Shown: piece by piece, positions 1 to 9,800 of the stretch
Position numbering within the stretch: the stretch's first letter is position 1
Layout: each line of letters opens with the position of its first letter
Assembly (NCBI GenBank): GCA_026004875.1
Contig: BPJZ01000017.1
Span: 1-64,000 of the forward strand
Direction: 5' to 3'
Length of the DNA: 64,000 bases
DNA from: Candidatus Poribacteria bacterium
GTDB lineage: Bacteria; Poribacteria; WGA-4E; GCA-2687025
Translations under genes and position numbers: made by a program
The notes under the pieces: model-generated
Database searches by the model: none
What the model saw: only the letters and a program-made list of their open reading frames with translations
Told to the model about the DNA's origin: nothing

Positions 1-656
1 TCACCCGAGCCCTTCAGGCGAACGCCGACCGCTCGTCCATCTTCGACCTCGATCGCCTGAACCGGCGCGTGCGTCCGAAGACGACCACCGGCCCGGAGGT
101 AGGCGCCCAACAGCGCCTCGCCAAGCCGGCGCGGGTCCACCTGATGATCGTGAGGCGAGAAAATACCCGCAACCACCCGGTGGGAGAGACCCCCAAACCG
201 CTCGCGCACCTCTGGGCCACTCAGCCACTCCGTTTGAAGGCCGGTCTCCTGCTGATGCCGATAGAGAAACTGCAGCTGGGCCGCCGCGGCGCGATCCACA
301 GCCACGCAGAGCGTTCCCTCTTTCCGATAGTCCACGGAGATCCCCGAGGCCGCCTCTAGCTCTTGGGCGAACTTAGGCCAGCGCTCCAGACAGGCCACCC
401 CAAAGCGGGAGATCTCCTCTTCCTCCGGTCGCAGCTCCATATGGGGAGCTAGCATCCCCGCCGACGCCCACGTCGCTCCCCGCAACGGCTCCCCAGCCTC
501 TAGGGTCAATACGTCTAAGCCCGCCTGGGCCAGCTTCCACCCCACTCCAAGCCCGGCAACGCCGGCCCCAACGATGAGACAACGGGAAGGATCCCCCCTC
601 CTGGACCTCAAGGCGTGAAACAAAACGGGCAGGACGCTAAAAAACAGACTGCTCAT
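1..656 (-). CDS. thiO: Glycine oxidase ThiO-like FAD-dependent oxidoreductase (partial)
   Basis: The C-terminal part lies beyond the window; about 218 codons are visible. After a 27-residue N-terminal stretch comes a Rossmann FAD-binding segment (CLIVGAGVAGLGVGW) and then the GATWASAGMLAPHMEL motif typical of DAO/ThiO enzymes. ThiO oxidises glycine to the imine that feeds the thiazole of thiamine. The TPP riboswitch two bases upstream of the ATG supports a thiamine role independently. The residues before the Rossmann fold are unusually long and hydrophobic, and a run of six G lies just before the fold, so the exact N-terminus could be affected by an indel. Assignment to thiamine metabolism is firm; ThiO rather than another DAO-family member is likely. 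Confidence 0.82.
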   Translation of the reverse strand, partial: MSSLFFSVLPVLFHALRSRRGDPSRCLIVGAGVAGLGVGWKLAQAGLDVLTLEAGEPLRGATWASAGMLAPHMELRPEEEEISRFGVACLERWPKFAQELEAASGISVDYRKEGTLCVAVDRAAAAQLQFLYRHQQETGLQTEWLSGPEVRERFGGLSHRVVAGIFSPHDHQVDPRRLGEALLGAYLRAGGRLRTHAPVQAIEVEDGRAVGVRLKGSG

Positions 657-658
657 CA

Positions 659-743
659 GACGCTCCCTCCGCCGGTATTACCCGGATCAGGTTCAAGGGG
701 TATCCTCTCAGCCCGCCCGCAGCCGGACGAGCACCCCCGCGTC
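659..743 (-). promoter_or_regulatory. TPP riboswitch (THI element)
   Basis: On the minus strand the conserved THI core is present in order: GGGGGTGC, GGCTGAGAGG, ACCCCTTGAACCTGATC, CGGGTAATACCGGCGGAGGGA. A closing P1 helix pairs GACGC (739-743) with GCGTC (659-663). The aptamer ends two bases before the thiO ATG at 656, and the GGAGGGA of its 3' part sits at Shine-Dalgarno distance. This suggests that TPP binding hides the ribosome site directly. A TACAAT -10-like hexamer lies at 775-780 without a clear -35, so transcription may also come through mtaB. Confidence 0.93.
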
Positions 744-786
744 GGTGGTTCTTCTGGCTAACGGAATCACTCCAATTGTAGCCGAA

Positions 787-2136
787 TCAAGAAGCAAACG
801 CAGGAGCGGCCCCCGATACAGCGAGCCGACCTCGAACCCAATGGCCACCGACAATCGCTTCGATCCGCACCGGTTGGAGCGTGCCCACGTGCTCTGGGCC
901 AGCGTCGGCGACCAGAACGCGGAGATAGTTTCCCGAATAGCCGGCCAGCTCGTCGTTGGGGCCTTCGCGCCGATCCTCGATCAAGACCGAAAGGACGGCG
1001 CCCAACCAGGACTCCTGATACTCGCGCTCCAAGCGCTCCCCCAATCGCCGAAGCCGCTCGCTGCGCTCTGTCGCCACCGATGCGGGCACCTGATCCGGAT
1101 AGTCGGCCGCCGGCGTGCCCTCGCGAGGGGAGTAGCGGAAAACGTGCAACCGATGGAATCGGCTCTTTTCGACCACTCGGAGCGTCTCATGAAAGTCGGC
1201 CTCCGTCTCGCCGGGAAAGCCGACCATGACGTCGGTCGTCAATCCGGCGTCCGGCATCGCCTCGAAGACGGCCTCAACAAGGGCCAAAAACTGCTCCTGC
1301 GTGTAACGGCGGCGCATCCTTCGCAAAACTGCCGTCGAGCCGCTCTGTAACGGAAGATGAAGGTGTCGAGCGCACTTGGGCAGCCCCGCGATCGTCTCGA
1401 TGAGCGCTTGCGGCACGTCCATCGGTTCCAGCGAGCTCAGCCGAATCCGCTGAATGCCCTCCACCTCGTGGACGGCACAAAGCACGTCGGCGAGCGTCCA
1501 GCGGTAGCGCACGTCCTTCCCATAAGCCCCTAGGTGAACGCCGGTGATCACTACCTCACGAAAGCCGCGCGCCGCCAGTCGTTCCGCCTCGGCGACGATC
1601 TCCGGGAGGGGACGGCTTCGCATCCGTCCCCGAACATAGGGAACGATGCAATAGGTGCAAAAGGCGCTACAGCCGTCCTGAAGCTTGATCAACGCTCGAG
1701 TGCGCTCGTCAAAGGAGGTCACGCTAAGCCCAAACTCACCCAGGTCTACAGGCGCGTCCGGATCGCCGACAAACTCTCGCTGGAGCGATTGGACCCGCTC
1801 CGCCTCACGAATTAGCTCCCGGAAGGAGAACTTCTCCCGGTTGCCAAACACCTTGGTGACCCCTTCTAGGCGAAGCAGTTCCTCCTTGGCCTTCTGGGCG
1901 TAGCAACCCGTTACAAAGATGGCCGATTCCGGCGAAAGCCGGTGAATCCGGCGAATCGCCCGGCGGGCCTTGGCGTCGGCCATACTCGTCACCGTACAGG
2001 TGTTCACCACGTAGAGGTCGGCCCGAACGGTCGGAGGCACGATCCGATAGCCGATCTCCTCAAGCGCCTCCCGCAGCGCCTGAGAGTCGTACTGATTGGC
2101 CTTGCACCCAAAAGTGATCAACGCGGCGGTGCGCAT
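787..2136 (-). CDS. mtaB: tRNA (N6-threonylcarbamoyladenosine(37)-C2)-methylthiotransferase MtaB
   Basis: This 449-residue protein has the full methylthiotransferase layout. The N-terminal UPF0004 domain has cysteines at residues 11 (TFGCKANQYDS), 47 (NTCTVT) and 78 (VTGCYAQ). The radical-SAM cluster motif CSAFCTYC is at residues 156-163, and a basic C-terminal TRAM-like region follows. The TFGCKANQYDS and YVVNTCTVT signatures fit the MtaB/YqeV branch rather than MiaB or RimO. It adds a methylthio group to t6A37 of ANN-decoding tRNAs. The ATG is preceded by GAGGAGG. It is the last gene of the fmt-PASTA-rpe-mtaB run and lies about 45 bases upstream of the riboswitch. Confidence 0.93.
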   Translation of the reverse strand: MRTAALITFGCKANQYDSQALREALEEIGYRIVPPTVRADLYVVNTCTVTSMADAKARRAIRRIHRLSPESAIFVTGCYAQKAKEELLRLEGVTKVFGNREKFSFRELIREAERVQSLQREFVGDPDAPVDLGEFGLSVTSFDERTRALIKLQDGCSAFCTYCIVPYVRGRMRSRPLPEIVAEAERLAARGFREVVITGVHLGAYGKDVRYRWTLADVLCAVHEVEGIQRIRLSSLEPMDVPQALIETIAGLPKCARHLHLPLQSGSTAVLRRMRRRYTQEQFLALVEAVFEAMPDAGLTTDVMVGFPGETEADFHETLRVVEKSRFHRLHVFRYSPREGTPAADYPDQVPASVATERSERLRRLGERLEREYQESWLGAVLSVLIEDRREGPNDELAGYSGNYLRVLVADAGPEHVGTLQPVRIEAIVGGHWVRGRLAVSGAAPAFAS

Positions 2137-2166
2137 AGAGCCTCCTCTGTTGGTTGACGGCTCGCC

Positions 2167-2844
2167 TCACGGGAGCAGCGCCGCCCGCGCGACGGCCCGC
2201 AGCCGCTCGATCGCGCGCTTGCGATCCTGCTGGCCAAAGACGCCAGAGCCCGCGACGAACACCCGGACTCCAGCCCGAATCAGCTCAGGGATGGTCTGTT
2301 CCGAAACGCCCCCGTCCGCCTGAAGCACCACTGGAAGTCCGCGTCGGCGAATCTCGTCCCGGATGGCGGCGATCTTGGGCAGCACTTCGGGCATGAACTT
2401 CTGACCCGAAAAGCCCGGCCTCACCGTCATCGGTAGCACCAGGTCTACCCGATCCAGGTAAGGAAAGACCGCCTCCGGCGGCGTCTTGGGAACCAGCGAA
2501 AGACCCACCCGACACCCCACCGATCGAATCGCCTCGATTAGCCGGTCCGTCTCTTGCTCCGCCTCTACGTGGACGGTGATCTCCTCCGCACCGGCTTCGG
2601 CAAAGCGCTCGACGTACTCCAAAGGATGGGTCATCATCAAGTGTACATCAAACAGGAGCCCGGAGAGGGGACGCAGATCGGCGACCGTCTGCGGACCAAA
2701 GGAGAGATTAGGGGCAAAGTGAGCGTCAAAGATGTCAATATGAAGCCAGTCGGCGCCCGCCCGTTCGACATCCTGGACCTCCTCCCCTAACCGTGCTGTG
2801 TCCGCTGAGAGTAGCGAAGGGGCAATCACGATCCGTTCGCCCAT
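2167..2844 (-). CDS. rpe: Ribulose-phosphate 3-epimerase
   Basis: The product is a TIM-barrel epimerase of about 225 residues that interconverts ribulose 5-phosphate and xylulose 5-phosphate. Visible family motifs are IAPSLLSAD at the N-terminus, HIDIFDAHFAPNLSFGP, VHLMMTHPLEY, MTVRPGFSGQKFMP and LQADGGVSEQTI. These include the metal-binding His/Asp residues and the phosphate loop. I chose the ATG at 2844 because GGAGGGGAG stands just before it and because the family normally begins close to the IAPSLL strand. An in-frame ATG at 2874 is the alternative. It is 30 bases upstream of mtaB and 34 bases downstream of the PASTA gene. Confidence 0.95.
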   Translation of the reverse strand: MGERIVIAPSLLSADTARLGEEVQDVERAGADWLHIDIFDAHFAPNLSFGPQTVADLRPLSGLLFDVHLMMTHPLEYVERFAEAGAEEITVHVEAEQETDRLIEAIRSVGCRVGLSLVPKTPPEAVFPYLDRVDLVLPMTVRPGFSGQKFMPEVLPKIAAIRDEIRRRGLPVVLQADGGVSEQTIPELIRAGVRVFVAGSGVFGQQDRKRAIERLRAVARAALLP

Positions 2845-2878
2845 GCCGGTTCTCCCCTCCATCGTTGTCGCCAAACCG

Positions 2879-3869
2879 CTAAGGCTCCAGCTTCCGCTGG
2901 AGGACCGGCTCGGTCATATCGTCCTCATAGATGCGCAGCCATCCAACGCCGGTAATGCTCTGGGGCATGAGATGCGCCGACCCCCCGGGACGATCGCGTC
3001 AAAGGCGACCCGCCGACCTGCCTCATCCTCGACGACCACCCGGACGTGATGCTCATCCTCCGGAGGACCGGAGGCCGTATACTCGACAATCGCCGTGTGA
3101 ACTCGAGTCCGCTGCTCCGACTTCTTGTTGACCGTCAACCGCACCGCCGTCCCGGCGACGACTACCTCCCCCGCTGGAGGCGACTGGGCGAGCACCTGAT
3201 GCGGTTGGGCAAGCGGATCAAACTCATAGCGCACGTCGGCTAAAAAACAGATGGCGCTGTCGAAGCTCCTCCTGAACGGCGTCAAAGGGACGACCGACCA
3301 ACGTCGGCATCGGGAAGGGAACCGGCGGCGGCCCTTTGCTGACTAGCAGGTCTACAGCCGTACCCCGGGCGATCTCCGCACCCGGCTCCGGCGCGGTTAT
3401 GATGACCACGTTCTCATAGGGAATCTCCTCGAATAGACCGCCGAGCGATGCCCAATCCGCAGACCCACCAACTCCAGCTCTAGGTCGGCATCGCGCAACG
3501 AGCGGCCTCGTAGATCGGGCACCCGGACCACCTCCGGACCCTTGCTGATCACAAAGCGGAACGTCCGGGACTTCTTGACCCGCTGACCCGGACCGGCACC
3601 TGAGCGAGAACGTGGCCCGCAGGAACCCTCGAATCGAACCGCTCCTCGGTCGCCTCGTACTCAATTCGCATCCCCAACTGCCGAACTCGAACCTCCACCT
3701 CCGAAGCCGGTCGGCCTCGAAAGTCGGGCACAACCACCGTCTCCCCCCGAACGTAGTGGGGGATCCACCCGTAGAGGAAGACCAACAGGCCAACGCCCCA
3801 CAGGCCAAAAAGAACCACCGAGATCCAAAAAGTCCTATCGAGCACCCGTCCCCAACGGACCGCCTTCAC
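2879..3869 (-). CDS. Membrane-anchored PASTA-domain protein (interrupted by about four frame breaks)
   Basis: The GTG at 3869 overlaps the fmt stop (GTGA). The N-terminus has one transmembrane helix (WISVVLFGLWGVGLLVFLYG), followed by at least three PASTA repeats: VVVPDFRGRPASEVEV, then VRVPDLRGRSLRDADLEL, then PMPTLVGRPFDAVQEEL. Typical linkers such as VLAQVP, LLVSKGPPP and VLAQSPPAGEVV occur between them. Reading requires shifts near 3580, 3445, 3270 and 2985, the last in a run of six C. The restored C-terminus ends at the TAG at 2879. PASTA domains bind peptidoglycan, but no kinase domain is attached, so this is an envelope protein of unknown role. The conserved placement between fmt and rpe supports it being a real gene. 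Confidence 0.75.
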
Positions 3870-4857
3870 TTCAAGCCCCTCTCAGCGACCTCCTCCGGCA
3901 GGAGAAAGCGCTCCGGCGCCACCCCATGGAGGCCGTTCAGGTAATCCCGAACGGAAAGCGGCGCCCGGTTCTCTGGCTGGACCGGAGGACCTCCAGAATC
4001 CCCTCCCCGGTCGCGACCCGGAGCCGGTCGCGATCGGCGCGAACCGTCCCGGGGGCTTCTCCCTCTGTCTTCTCCCCCTCAAGGGGCCGGCAGGCAAGGA
4101 TGCGCAAGCGCTTCCCATCCGGCGTGAAGGTGTAGGTCCCCGGCCAGGGAACGCAGGCGCGGAACCGGTTGTAGAGCGCCCGCGCCGGAAGTCGCCAGTC
4201 CACCAGTCCCATCTCCCGCGTCAGCCGCGGAGCTCGGGTCGCTTCGGCGTCGTTTTGAGGGACCGGTGGCAGCGGATCGCTCTTCAACCGCCGGAGCACC
4301 TCAAGCATCATCTCCGCGCCCAATTCGGCCAGCCGGTCGTGTAGCTTCGCCGCCGTCTCGTCTGGACCGATCTTCACCCGGCGCTGGAGGAGGATCGGCC
4401 CGCTGTCCTCCCCTTCGTCCACCTGCATGATGGTGACCCCCGTCTCCTCGTCGCCGTTCCAAAGCGCCCACTGAATCGGCGCCGCCCCTCGATACCGGGG
4501 CAAGAGCGAAGGGTGCACGTTGAGACATCCGTAAGGTGGCAGCTCAAGGAGCGCTCGGGGGAGCAACTGCCCATAGGCGGCGATCACGATCACCTCTGGA
4601 CTCAGCTCTTGGAGCGTTCGCAAAAAGGCCTTCGCCCGAACTCGCTCCGGCTGATAGACGGGCAGCCCGAGCCGCTCCGCCTCGACCTTAACCGGCGGAG
4701 GCGTGGGCTTTCGGCCCCGTCCTGCAGGACGATCCGGCTGAGTGACCACGCCGACCAGCTCGGTCCCTTCGGCCACGCGGCGCAGCGTCGGCAGCGCAAA
4801 GGCCGACGTCCCCATGAACACCGTTCGCAGAGGCGACCGCCCCGAGGTGTTGGCCAT
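3866..4857 (-). CDS. fmt: Methionyl-tRNA formyltransferase (one frame break near the C-terminus)
   Basis: The enzyme formylates initiator Met-tRNA. The N-terminus reads RTVFMGTSAFALP. The folate-site and catalytic motifs follow (VVTQPDRPAGRGRK, LNVHPSLLPRYRGAAPIQWAL, MQVDEGEDSGPI). The ATG at 4857 places the FMGT strand at residue 14, close to the usual start. The open frame stops early, at 3937. Shifting by one base near 3978 restores a normal C-terminal tail (VQPENRAPLSVRDYLNG) that ends at 3866 and overlaps the next gene by GTGA. The break is therefore probably a sequencing error. The usual partner gene def is not seen upstream. Confidence 0.93.
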
Positions 4858-4998
4858 CTTTCGACCCCTTCGGGGAGAATGGTAATGGCTTCCTCCCCTC
4901 GATCCAAGCGGGACCGGAAGACCCCGATGCCTTCTTCGGTAATCGGGGGTATCCTGAACCGGAACGACAGTCCCTGGCTTCCGGCTTGAGGAGCGGCT

Positions 4999-7755
4999 AT
5001 GATGGTTCGAGCGTTCTGGAGCGTCCTTCTCGGCTGCTGCCTGGGAGGAACGGCCTTGGCAGGCGTGCTGATCGAGACCCCCTTTGGAACGGACCAGCGC
5101 CAGCCGGTTCACCTGGAGGAGCCGGAACGAAACCTGAGCATCAAAGGCTCTTTGCCGGAGGGATGGGAGGATAACTCCTCCTGGGCTTCCCTTCGCGTCG
5201 TCTACCACCAAGAGGAAGAAGACGGCGAACGCTTCACCCGCGTTCGGGTCCTTGAAGTGTCCCAAGGACAGGCCCAACTCGCCTATCGCCGGCTGGAGCC
5301 GGCAGGGCCCGGCGAGCTGTATCAATTGACCCTTCGGCTGCGGAGCCCCAGCCGGAGCCCAGTTCAATTCGGCATCCGGCAGCACGGCGCCCCGTACCGT
5401 TTCTACTGGGAGCGTCGGGAGTGGGTCCGCCGGAGTGGACGACGTTTCGGTACGTCTTCCGGCTCCCAGAGGCGGACCAGCCGGCAGGGTTCTGGATCAA
5501 CTTCCCTGGCGCCGGCGTCTGGGACCTGGCCTCGGTACGGCTGGAAAGCGGCACGCCCGAAGAGCTGATCGCCCAACGACGTCAGGAACGCCCGGCAGAG
5601 CCGACCTCCAATCTGCTCCGGCACTCCCGCTTCCCACTTGGCCTACCGGTCGGCTGGACGCTGGACCGGGACAGCTCCGACGGAGACGTCATCCAAATCG
5701 CCGCCGATCCTCGGACGATCGGCCCCAGTCGCGCCCCGGCCCCTCCGGATAGGGGCTCCCGAGCCGTGCGTTCTCTTCTCAGAACCGTTCGCCGTCTCGG
5801 CCCTTTGGGAACCGCACATCGCCCGGATCTGGGTTCAAGGGACGCTCAAAGGTCGGTTGGCAGTGCTTGCTGAGCGGCGACCGATCGGTTCCGCTCCCAT
5901 CGAAGCGGCGCCAGGGGAGTGGCGCTCCGTCCAAGTCCGATTCGAACCGGTCCTGGAGGCACAAGCCTACACGCTCCGCTTGGAGCTGGAAGGGAACGGC
6001 TGGCTCGATGCCGTTCAGGTTGCCCAAGAATCGGAGCTTGGAGAGCGCTATACCAGCGGCTACGCCGCCGAAGTCGCCCTTGGAACGCTCCTGGGTGAGG
6101 CCGCCGCTGCCCGCATCCAGTTCCAGGACGAGCCGGCGGAAGTCCAGTACGCCGTGACCGGCATGAACGAGGGCCGAACGTTACGCGTTCGCGTCGTGAA
6201 CGTTTACGGTCAAGCGTACGAGCCGGAGCCCGTCCCCCTGGAGTTCGGCTATACCCGCTACGGGGGAATCACCTACCTGCCCGAGAGGGATCATCCGTTC
6301 GGCCGCCACCCCTACGGAGCCTTCCGGGTAGAGGCCTGGGTCGAGGACGACCAAGGAACACGGGTGAGCCCAATGGAGGAGATCGTCCTCCTGCGAGTGC
6401 CCCGACCCCCGCTATTGGGGCCAGGACGCGCCGGATTCGCCCTTTGGAGTTCACACCAACTCCACCCGCCGGCATCTGATCCTCGCCAAGGCGATCGGAA
6501 TTAACTGGGTCCGGTTGCACGATTCGGGGATCGAGTACCTCGGCTGGTTCCACCTGGAGCCGGAGCCGGGGCGATGGCAGTTTCGCGATCGAGAGCTTCA
6601 GCGTTATCGCGAGCATCACCTCGAGATTCTCGGCGAGCTAGGCACCGCTCCGCTCTGGGCCAGCTACTATCAGGACGTCGGAAAACCCCACAACGGCTAT
6701 TTTGATCGGTACTACCAACCCAAGCGGATGGGGGACTTCGCCAACTACGTACGGACTGTCGTCGAGCGGTATCGAGGGACCATCGCCGCCTATGACGTCT
6801 GGAACGAGCCGTGGATTCACGCCTGGTGGGCGGTCGGATACGACGAGACCAAGTCGGGCCGTGAGGGTTACCTCCCCAGCGAGAATCCGCAACGCGACTT
6901 CGTTCGCCTGATGCGCACGGCGTACCAAAACGTGAAGGCGCTCGACCCGAACGCCTTGGTCCTGGGCGTCAACACGACGACTTCAGGACCGGGGGCACAG
7001 AACATCGGTGGGAGCGACTGGACAGCAGGAGTCGTTCAGAACGGCGGACTGGAGTTCTGCGATGCGATCGCCTATCACCAGTACACCGTGCGGAACTCCT
7101 CTTCCCCGGCGACGCGGTTCAGCAGGGGCTCGAGACCGCCATCGGTCCGATCCGCCGTCGGTTCGGAAGTGTCCCCAAGCCGGTGTGGATGAGCGAAGGC
7201 TCCTCGGTCGCCGGGCGGATCGGGGAAGGGCTGTACCACTACACGCTGCCCTATCCAAGCGCCGAGAACGTCCAGGACACCGCTGATCGGCTCTGCCGCT
7301 TTGTGATCAGCCTCCTGGCGAACGGCGTTCAGAAGGTGTTTCTCTACTCGATGCACAGCCATTTTCACTTCCCCGGCGAGAACGCCTGGCGAGTGCTGGT
7401 CACCAGCGACGGGATGCCTCACCCCTCCGCAGCGGCCTTTGCGGTGACCGCCTACCTGCTAGAGGGAACTCAGCCAAAAGCCCCCTTTGAGATACAACCT
7501 GGACTGCACGGTTATCCCTTTGTCGGTTCGGGTCGAACCGTGCTGGTGCTCGCTCCGCGCAGCGAGTCGAGATTCATTCCCCCCTCCAGTCTGGAATGGA
7601 GCCTCTTTGACCTATGGGGAAACCCGTACCCCGAGGGACAGCCGTTAGGGAAGACGATCGCCTACCTCGTCTCGGAGCGCCTGAGCGTCGAGGAGCTTCG
7701 TGAACGGCTCACGCGTCTCACTCCTCCAGGGGAAGGTGCTGAAACCGGCGAATGA
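4999..7755 (+). CDS. Secreted modular clan-A glycoside hydrolase (about four frame breaks)
   Basis: The ATG at 4999 follows GAGGAG and begins a cleavable signal peptide (VLLGCCLGGTALA). The first ~450 codons contain beta-rich, carbohydrate-binding-like modules, including a segment ending in FWINFPGAGVWDLASVRLE. The C-terminal half is a (beta/alpha)8 barrel: NWVRLHDSGIEYLGWFHLEP, then DVWNEPW with the likely acid/base glutamate, and PVWMSEGSS with the likely nucleophile. This pairing is typical of clan GH-A and most like GH39-type enzymes. The frame changes near 5425, 5740, 6415 and 7095. The restored length is about 918 codons. The substrate cannot be told from sequence alone. Its 3' end overlaps the convergent GH16-like gene. 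Confidence 0.72.
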
Positions 7756-8480
7756 CCACCTCGACTGGCTGGCGGTCGATCGGAGGGTTCCCCCGGTGAA
7801 GCCACAGGTTGATCCGAGGGGTCTCGTGCCCGGGCTCTGGGACGGCCCCGGTGTACTCCCACTCGGCGACCAAAGCCTCCGTGCCGTCGGGCAGCTGAGC
7901 AAGGCTGCGAAACAGCACCCGATCCGGCTCCCAGCAGAAGGTGTGGAACGACGCTCTCCCCCTCTGGGAGAACACGAAAGCGCTTAAGGTGGTTGGGGTG
8001 GTGCGCCGGTTGAACGACGTATTGAGCGTTTGTGACCTCGTGCGGGTCGCCCCAACGCGCATATTCGATGTCAATCTCGCGATGCTCCTGTTCTGGAGCG
8101 TCGTCCCAGGTGAACAGACCCAGCGTAACGTTGGGATCGAGCGCCTCCGCCGAAGTCTCCACCTCGAACCGATAGGTGCCGTAGCCCAGCGAGCGAAGCC
8201 CGATCACTTCAGCGCAATACCAGCGGCCCTTCTCCTCGGTAATTCGGAGATGGAGCCGCCCCGCCTCGTCCACAAAGACGTTCTCCTCACTCTCGGAAAA
8301 GTAGTTCGGCCCCGGTCCCACCCGGCCGATGGACGACTTCACCCGCCACCGGTAACCAGAAAACCGAAGGATTCGCCCCTCCCCGCGCGCCGCCGCCTTA
8401 GACGCCCACAACACTGCGGTCACTCCGGCAGCTGCCGGTATCAACCCGATCCACCACCAGCCTCTTCGCACGATCGCCAT
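7718..8480 (-). CDS. GH16-like concanavalin-fold glycoside hydrolase (one frame break)
   Basis: An N-terminal membrane or signal segment (WWWIGLIPAAAGVTAVLWA) is followed by a jelly-roll domain. It carries EIDIEYARWG, which matches the GH16 catalytic pattern ExDxE. A shift near 7955 is needed to join the first part (LKRFRVLPEGE) to the second (RASFHTFCWEPDRVLFRS), whose tryptophan-rich strand is also typical of the fold. The stop at 7718 lies 38 bases inside the convergent glycosidase gene. GH16 enzymes cut beta-1,3- or beta-1,4-glucans and galactans; the specific substrate is unknown. It could also be a non-catalytic relative, since only the core motif can be judged. Confidence 0.68.
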
Positions 8481-8519
8481 CTCTCCTCAGCCGGTTCTGC
8501 TGTGTTCGACCCTCCGATC

Positions 8520-9590
8520 CTAGACGAAGGAGATCTCCTGCCGCGTCTCGGCAGAACGGTACATCGCCTCGGTGATCCGCACGACGGTAACGCCGATGCC
8601 CGCGGTGTCAATCGGCTCCACCCGTCCCAGGACGCTCCAGACGAAGTGCTCCTGAGGGCTGTTGTAGCCCCGCGCGGGCCAGTAGCCCAACGAGACCATT
8701 CGCCGCTCGTAGGCTCCTAGATCGAAGGTCACGTTCCCGTCCATGTCGTACAGGCTTGTGAAGAAAGTGAACGGCTCCAGCCGAAGGCCCCCATGAGAGC
8801 CGAACACCCGATCGCCGGTGCCGCCGTCCATGTGGGCGGCCCAGGCCTCTTCGATCGTCAGCGTAATGTCCCCCTGAAAGCGGACAAATCCAACGCCGAA
8901 CTCCTCGACGCTGTATCCGCTCTCCTGGCGCCGCTTCTCGTCCATGGGGATCTCCTGAAACGTGGAAGCGGTGACCGTCTCGACCGGCGGGTTGTCCAAA
9001 AACCAAACCATCCGAGCGATGTGATAGATCCCCGTGTCGGCCAGCGTGCCGCCTCCGGCCTTGTCCTTCTGAACAAAGTGCGGCGTCGCGTAACCGTCCA
9101 CATATACCCGTCCCCGACGCCGGAAGTGGCTGGCCGAAGCGTAATAAACCCGACCGAGCGCCCCTTCTTCGATCAGCTTCTTGGCGACCTTGGCCTCCCG
9201 CTGAAACAGCGAAGCCATCTGAACAGCCAAGTGTTTGCCGTTCTTCTTGGCCGCCGCCACCATCGCCTCGGCCTCTTGAGCCGTGATCGCCATCGGCTTT
9301 TCGCAAAAGACGTGCTTCCCTGCGTTCAGCGCATCAATCGTCACCGGTGCGTGCAGGAAGTTCGGCAGGCATACGTCTACGGCGTCGATCTCCTCGACGG
9401 CCAGCAGCTCCTTGTAGTCGGTGAAGACGTGGGGAATGCCGTTCTCCTGGGCCACTCGTCGGGCCTCCGCCTCGTTGATGTCGGCAACGGCGAGCACCTC
9501 GACGTCTTCGCGCATCTCCTGATAACGCCGAATATGGGTCTTCCCGATGATCCCGCAACCGATTACGCCGGTACGTAACTTTTCAACCAT
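8520..9590 (-). CDS. Gfo/Idh/MocA family NAD(P)-dependent oxidoreductase
   Basis: The 356-residue protein starts with the dinucleotide-binding fold (RTGVIGCGIIGKTHIRRY). It carries the family signature FCEKPMA near residue 95 and a C-terminal alpha/beta domain with DTGIYHIARMVWFL. These enzymes oxidise or reduce sugars, inositols and their derivatives. The adjacent secreted glycosidases suggest that it processes an imported sugar, but this is inference. The ATG at 9590 is preceded by AGGAGAG. An AT-rich TATGAT hexamer at 9673-9678 on the same strand could be its -10 box. Confidence 0.88.
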   Translation of the reverse strand: MVEKLRTGVIGCGIIGKTHIRRYQEMREDVEVLAVADINEAEARRVAQENGIPHVFTDYKELLAVEEIDAVDVCLPNFLHAPVTIDALNAGKHVFCEKPMAITAQEAEAMVAAAKKNGKHLAVQMASLFQREAKVAKKLIEEGALGRVYYASASHFRRRGRVYVDGYATPHFVQKDKAGGGTLADTGIYHIARMVWFLDNPPVETVTASTFQEIPMDEKRRQESGYSVEEFGVGFVRFQGDITLTIEEAWAAHMDGGTGDRVFGSHGGLRLEPFTFFTSLYDMDGNVTFDLGAYERRMVSLGYWPARGYNSPQEHFVWSVLGRVEPIDTAGIGVTVVRITEAMYRSAETRQEISFV

Positions 9591-9735
9591 CGGTCAACGA
9601 CTCTCCTTTTCCAAACGCAACGGCTTAAAGCTGGGTTCGTCCTAGAGCCTCTAAAACGCTGCGAACGCTACCATCATACGACGATCGGCGGCGCGCTTCC
9701 ACAGGATTTTTGCCCCCAAAGCCCGGCTTGAGCAC

Positions 9736-9763
9736 AAAAAAGCAGGGGCAGATCGCCCCTGCT
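9736..9763 (-). terminator. Rho-independent terminator after the glutaredoxin gene
   Basis: On the minus strand a perfect nine-base stem (AGCAGGGGC with GCCCCTGCT, loop of five) is followed by a run of six T. It lies 38 bases after the restored stop of the glutaredoxin-like gene and faces the Gfo/Idh gene, so it separates the two transcripts. Confidence 0.82.
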
Positions 9764-9800
9764 CAACGTCGCTTCGCTCAAAGAACGGTTCGGGCCGGCT

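Noticed and set aside
745-1350. Long open frame antisense to mtaB
   Set aside because: It lies wholly inside mtaB on the other strand, shows no recognisable domain, and reflects the GC-rich codon bias. mtaB has every catalytic motif.
3937-5385. A longer Fmt reading back to 5385
   Set aside because: The added N-terminal residues have no homology to the family and run into the divergent glycosidase gene. The Fmt fold begins at the ATG at 4857.
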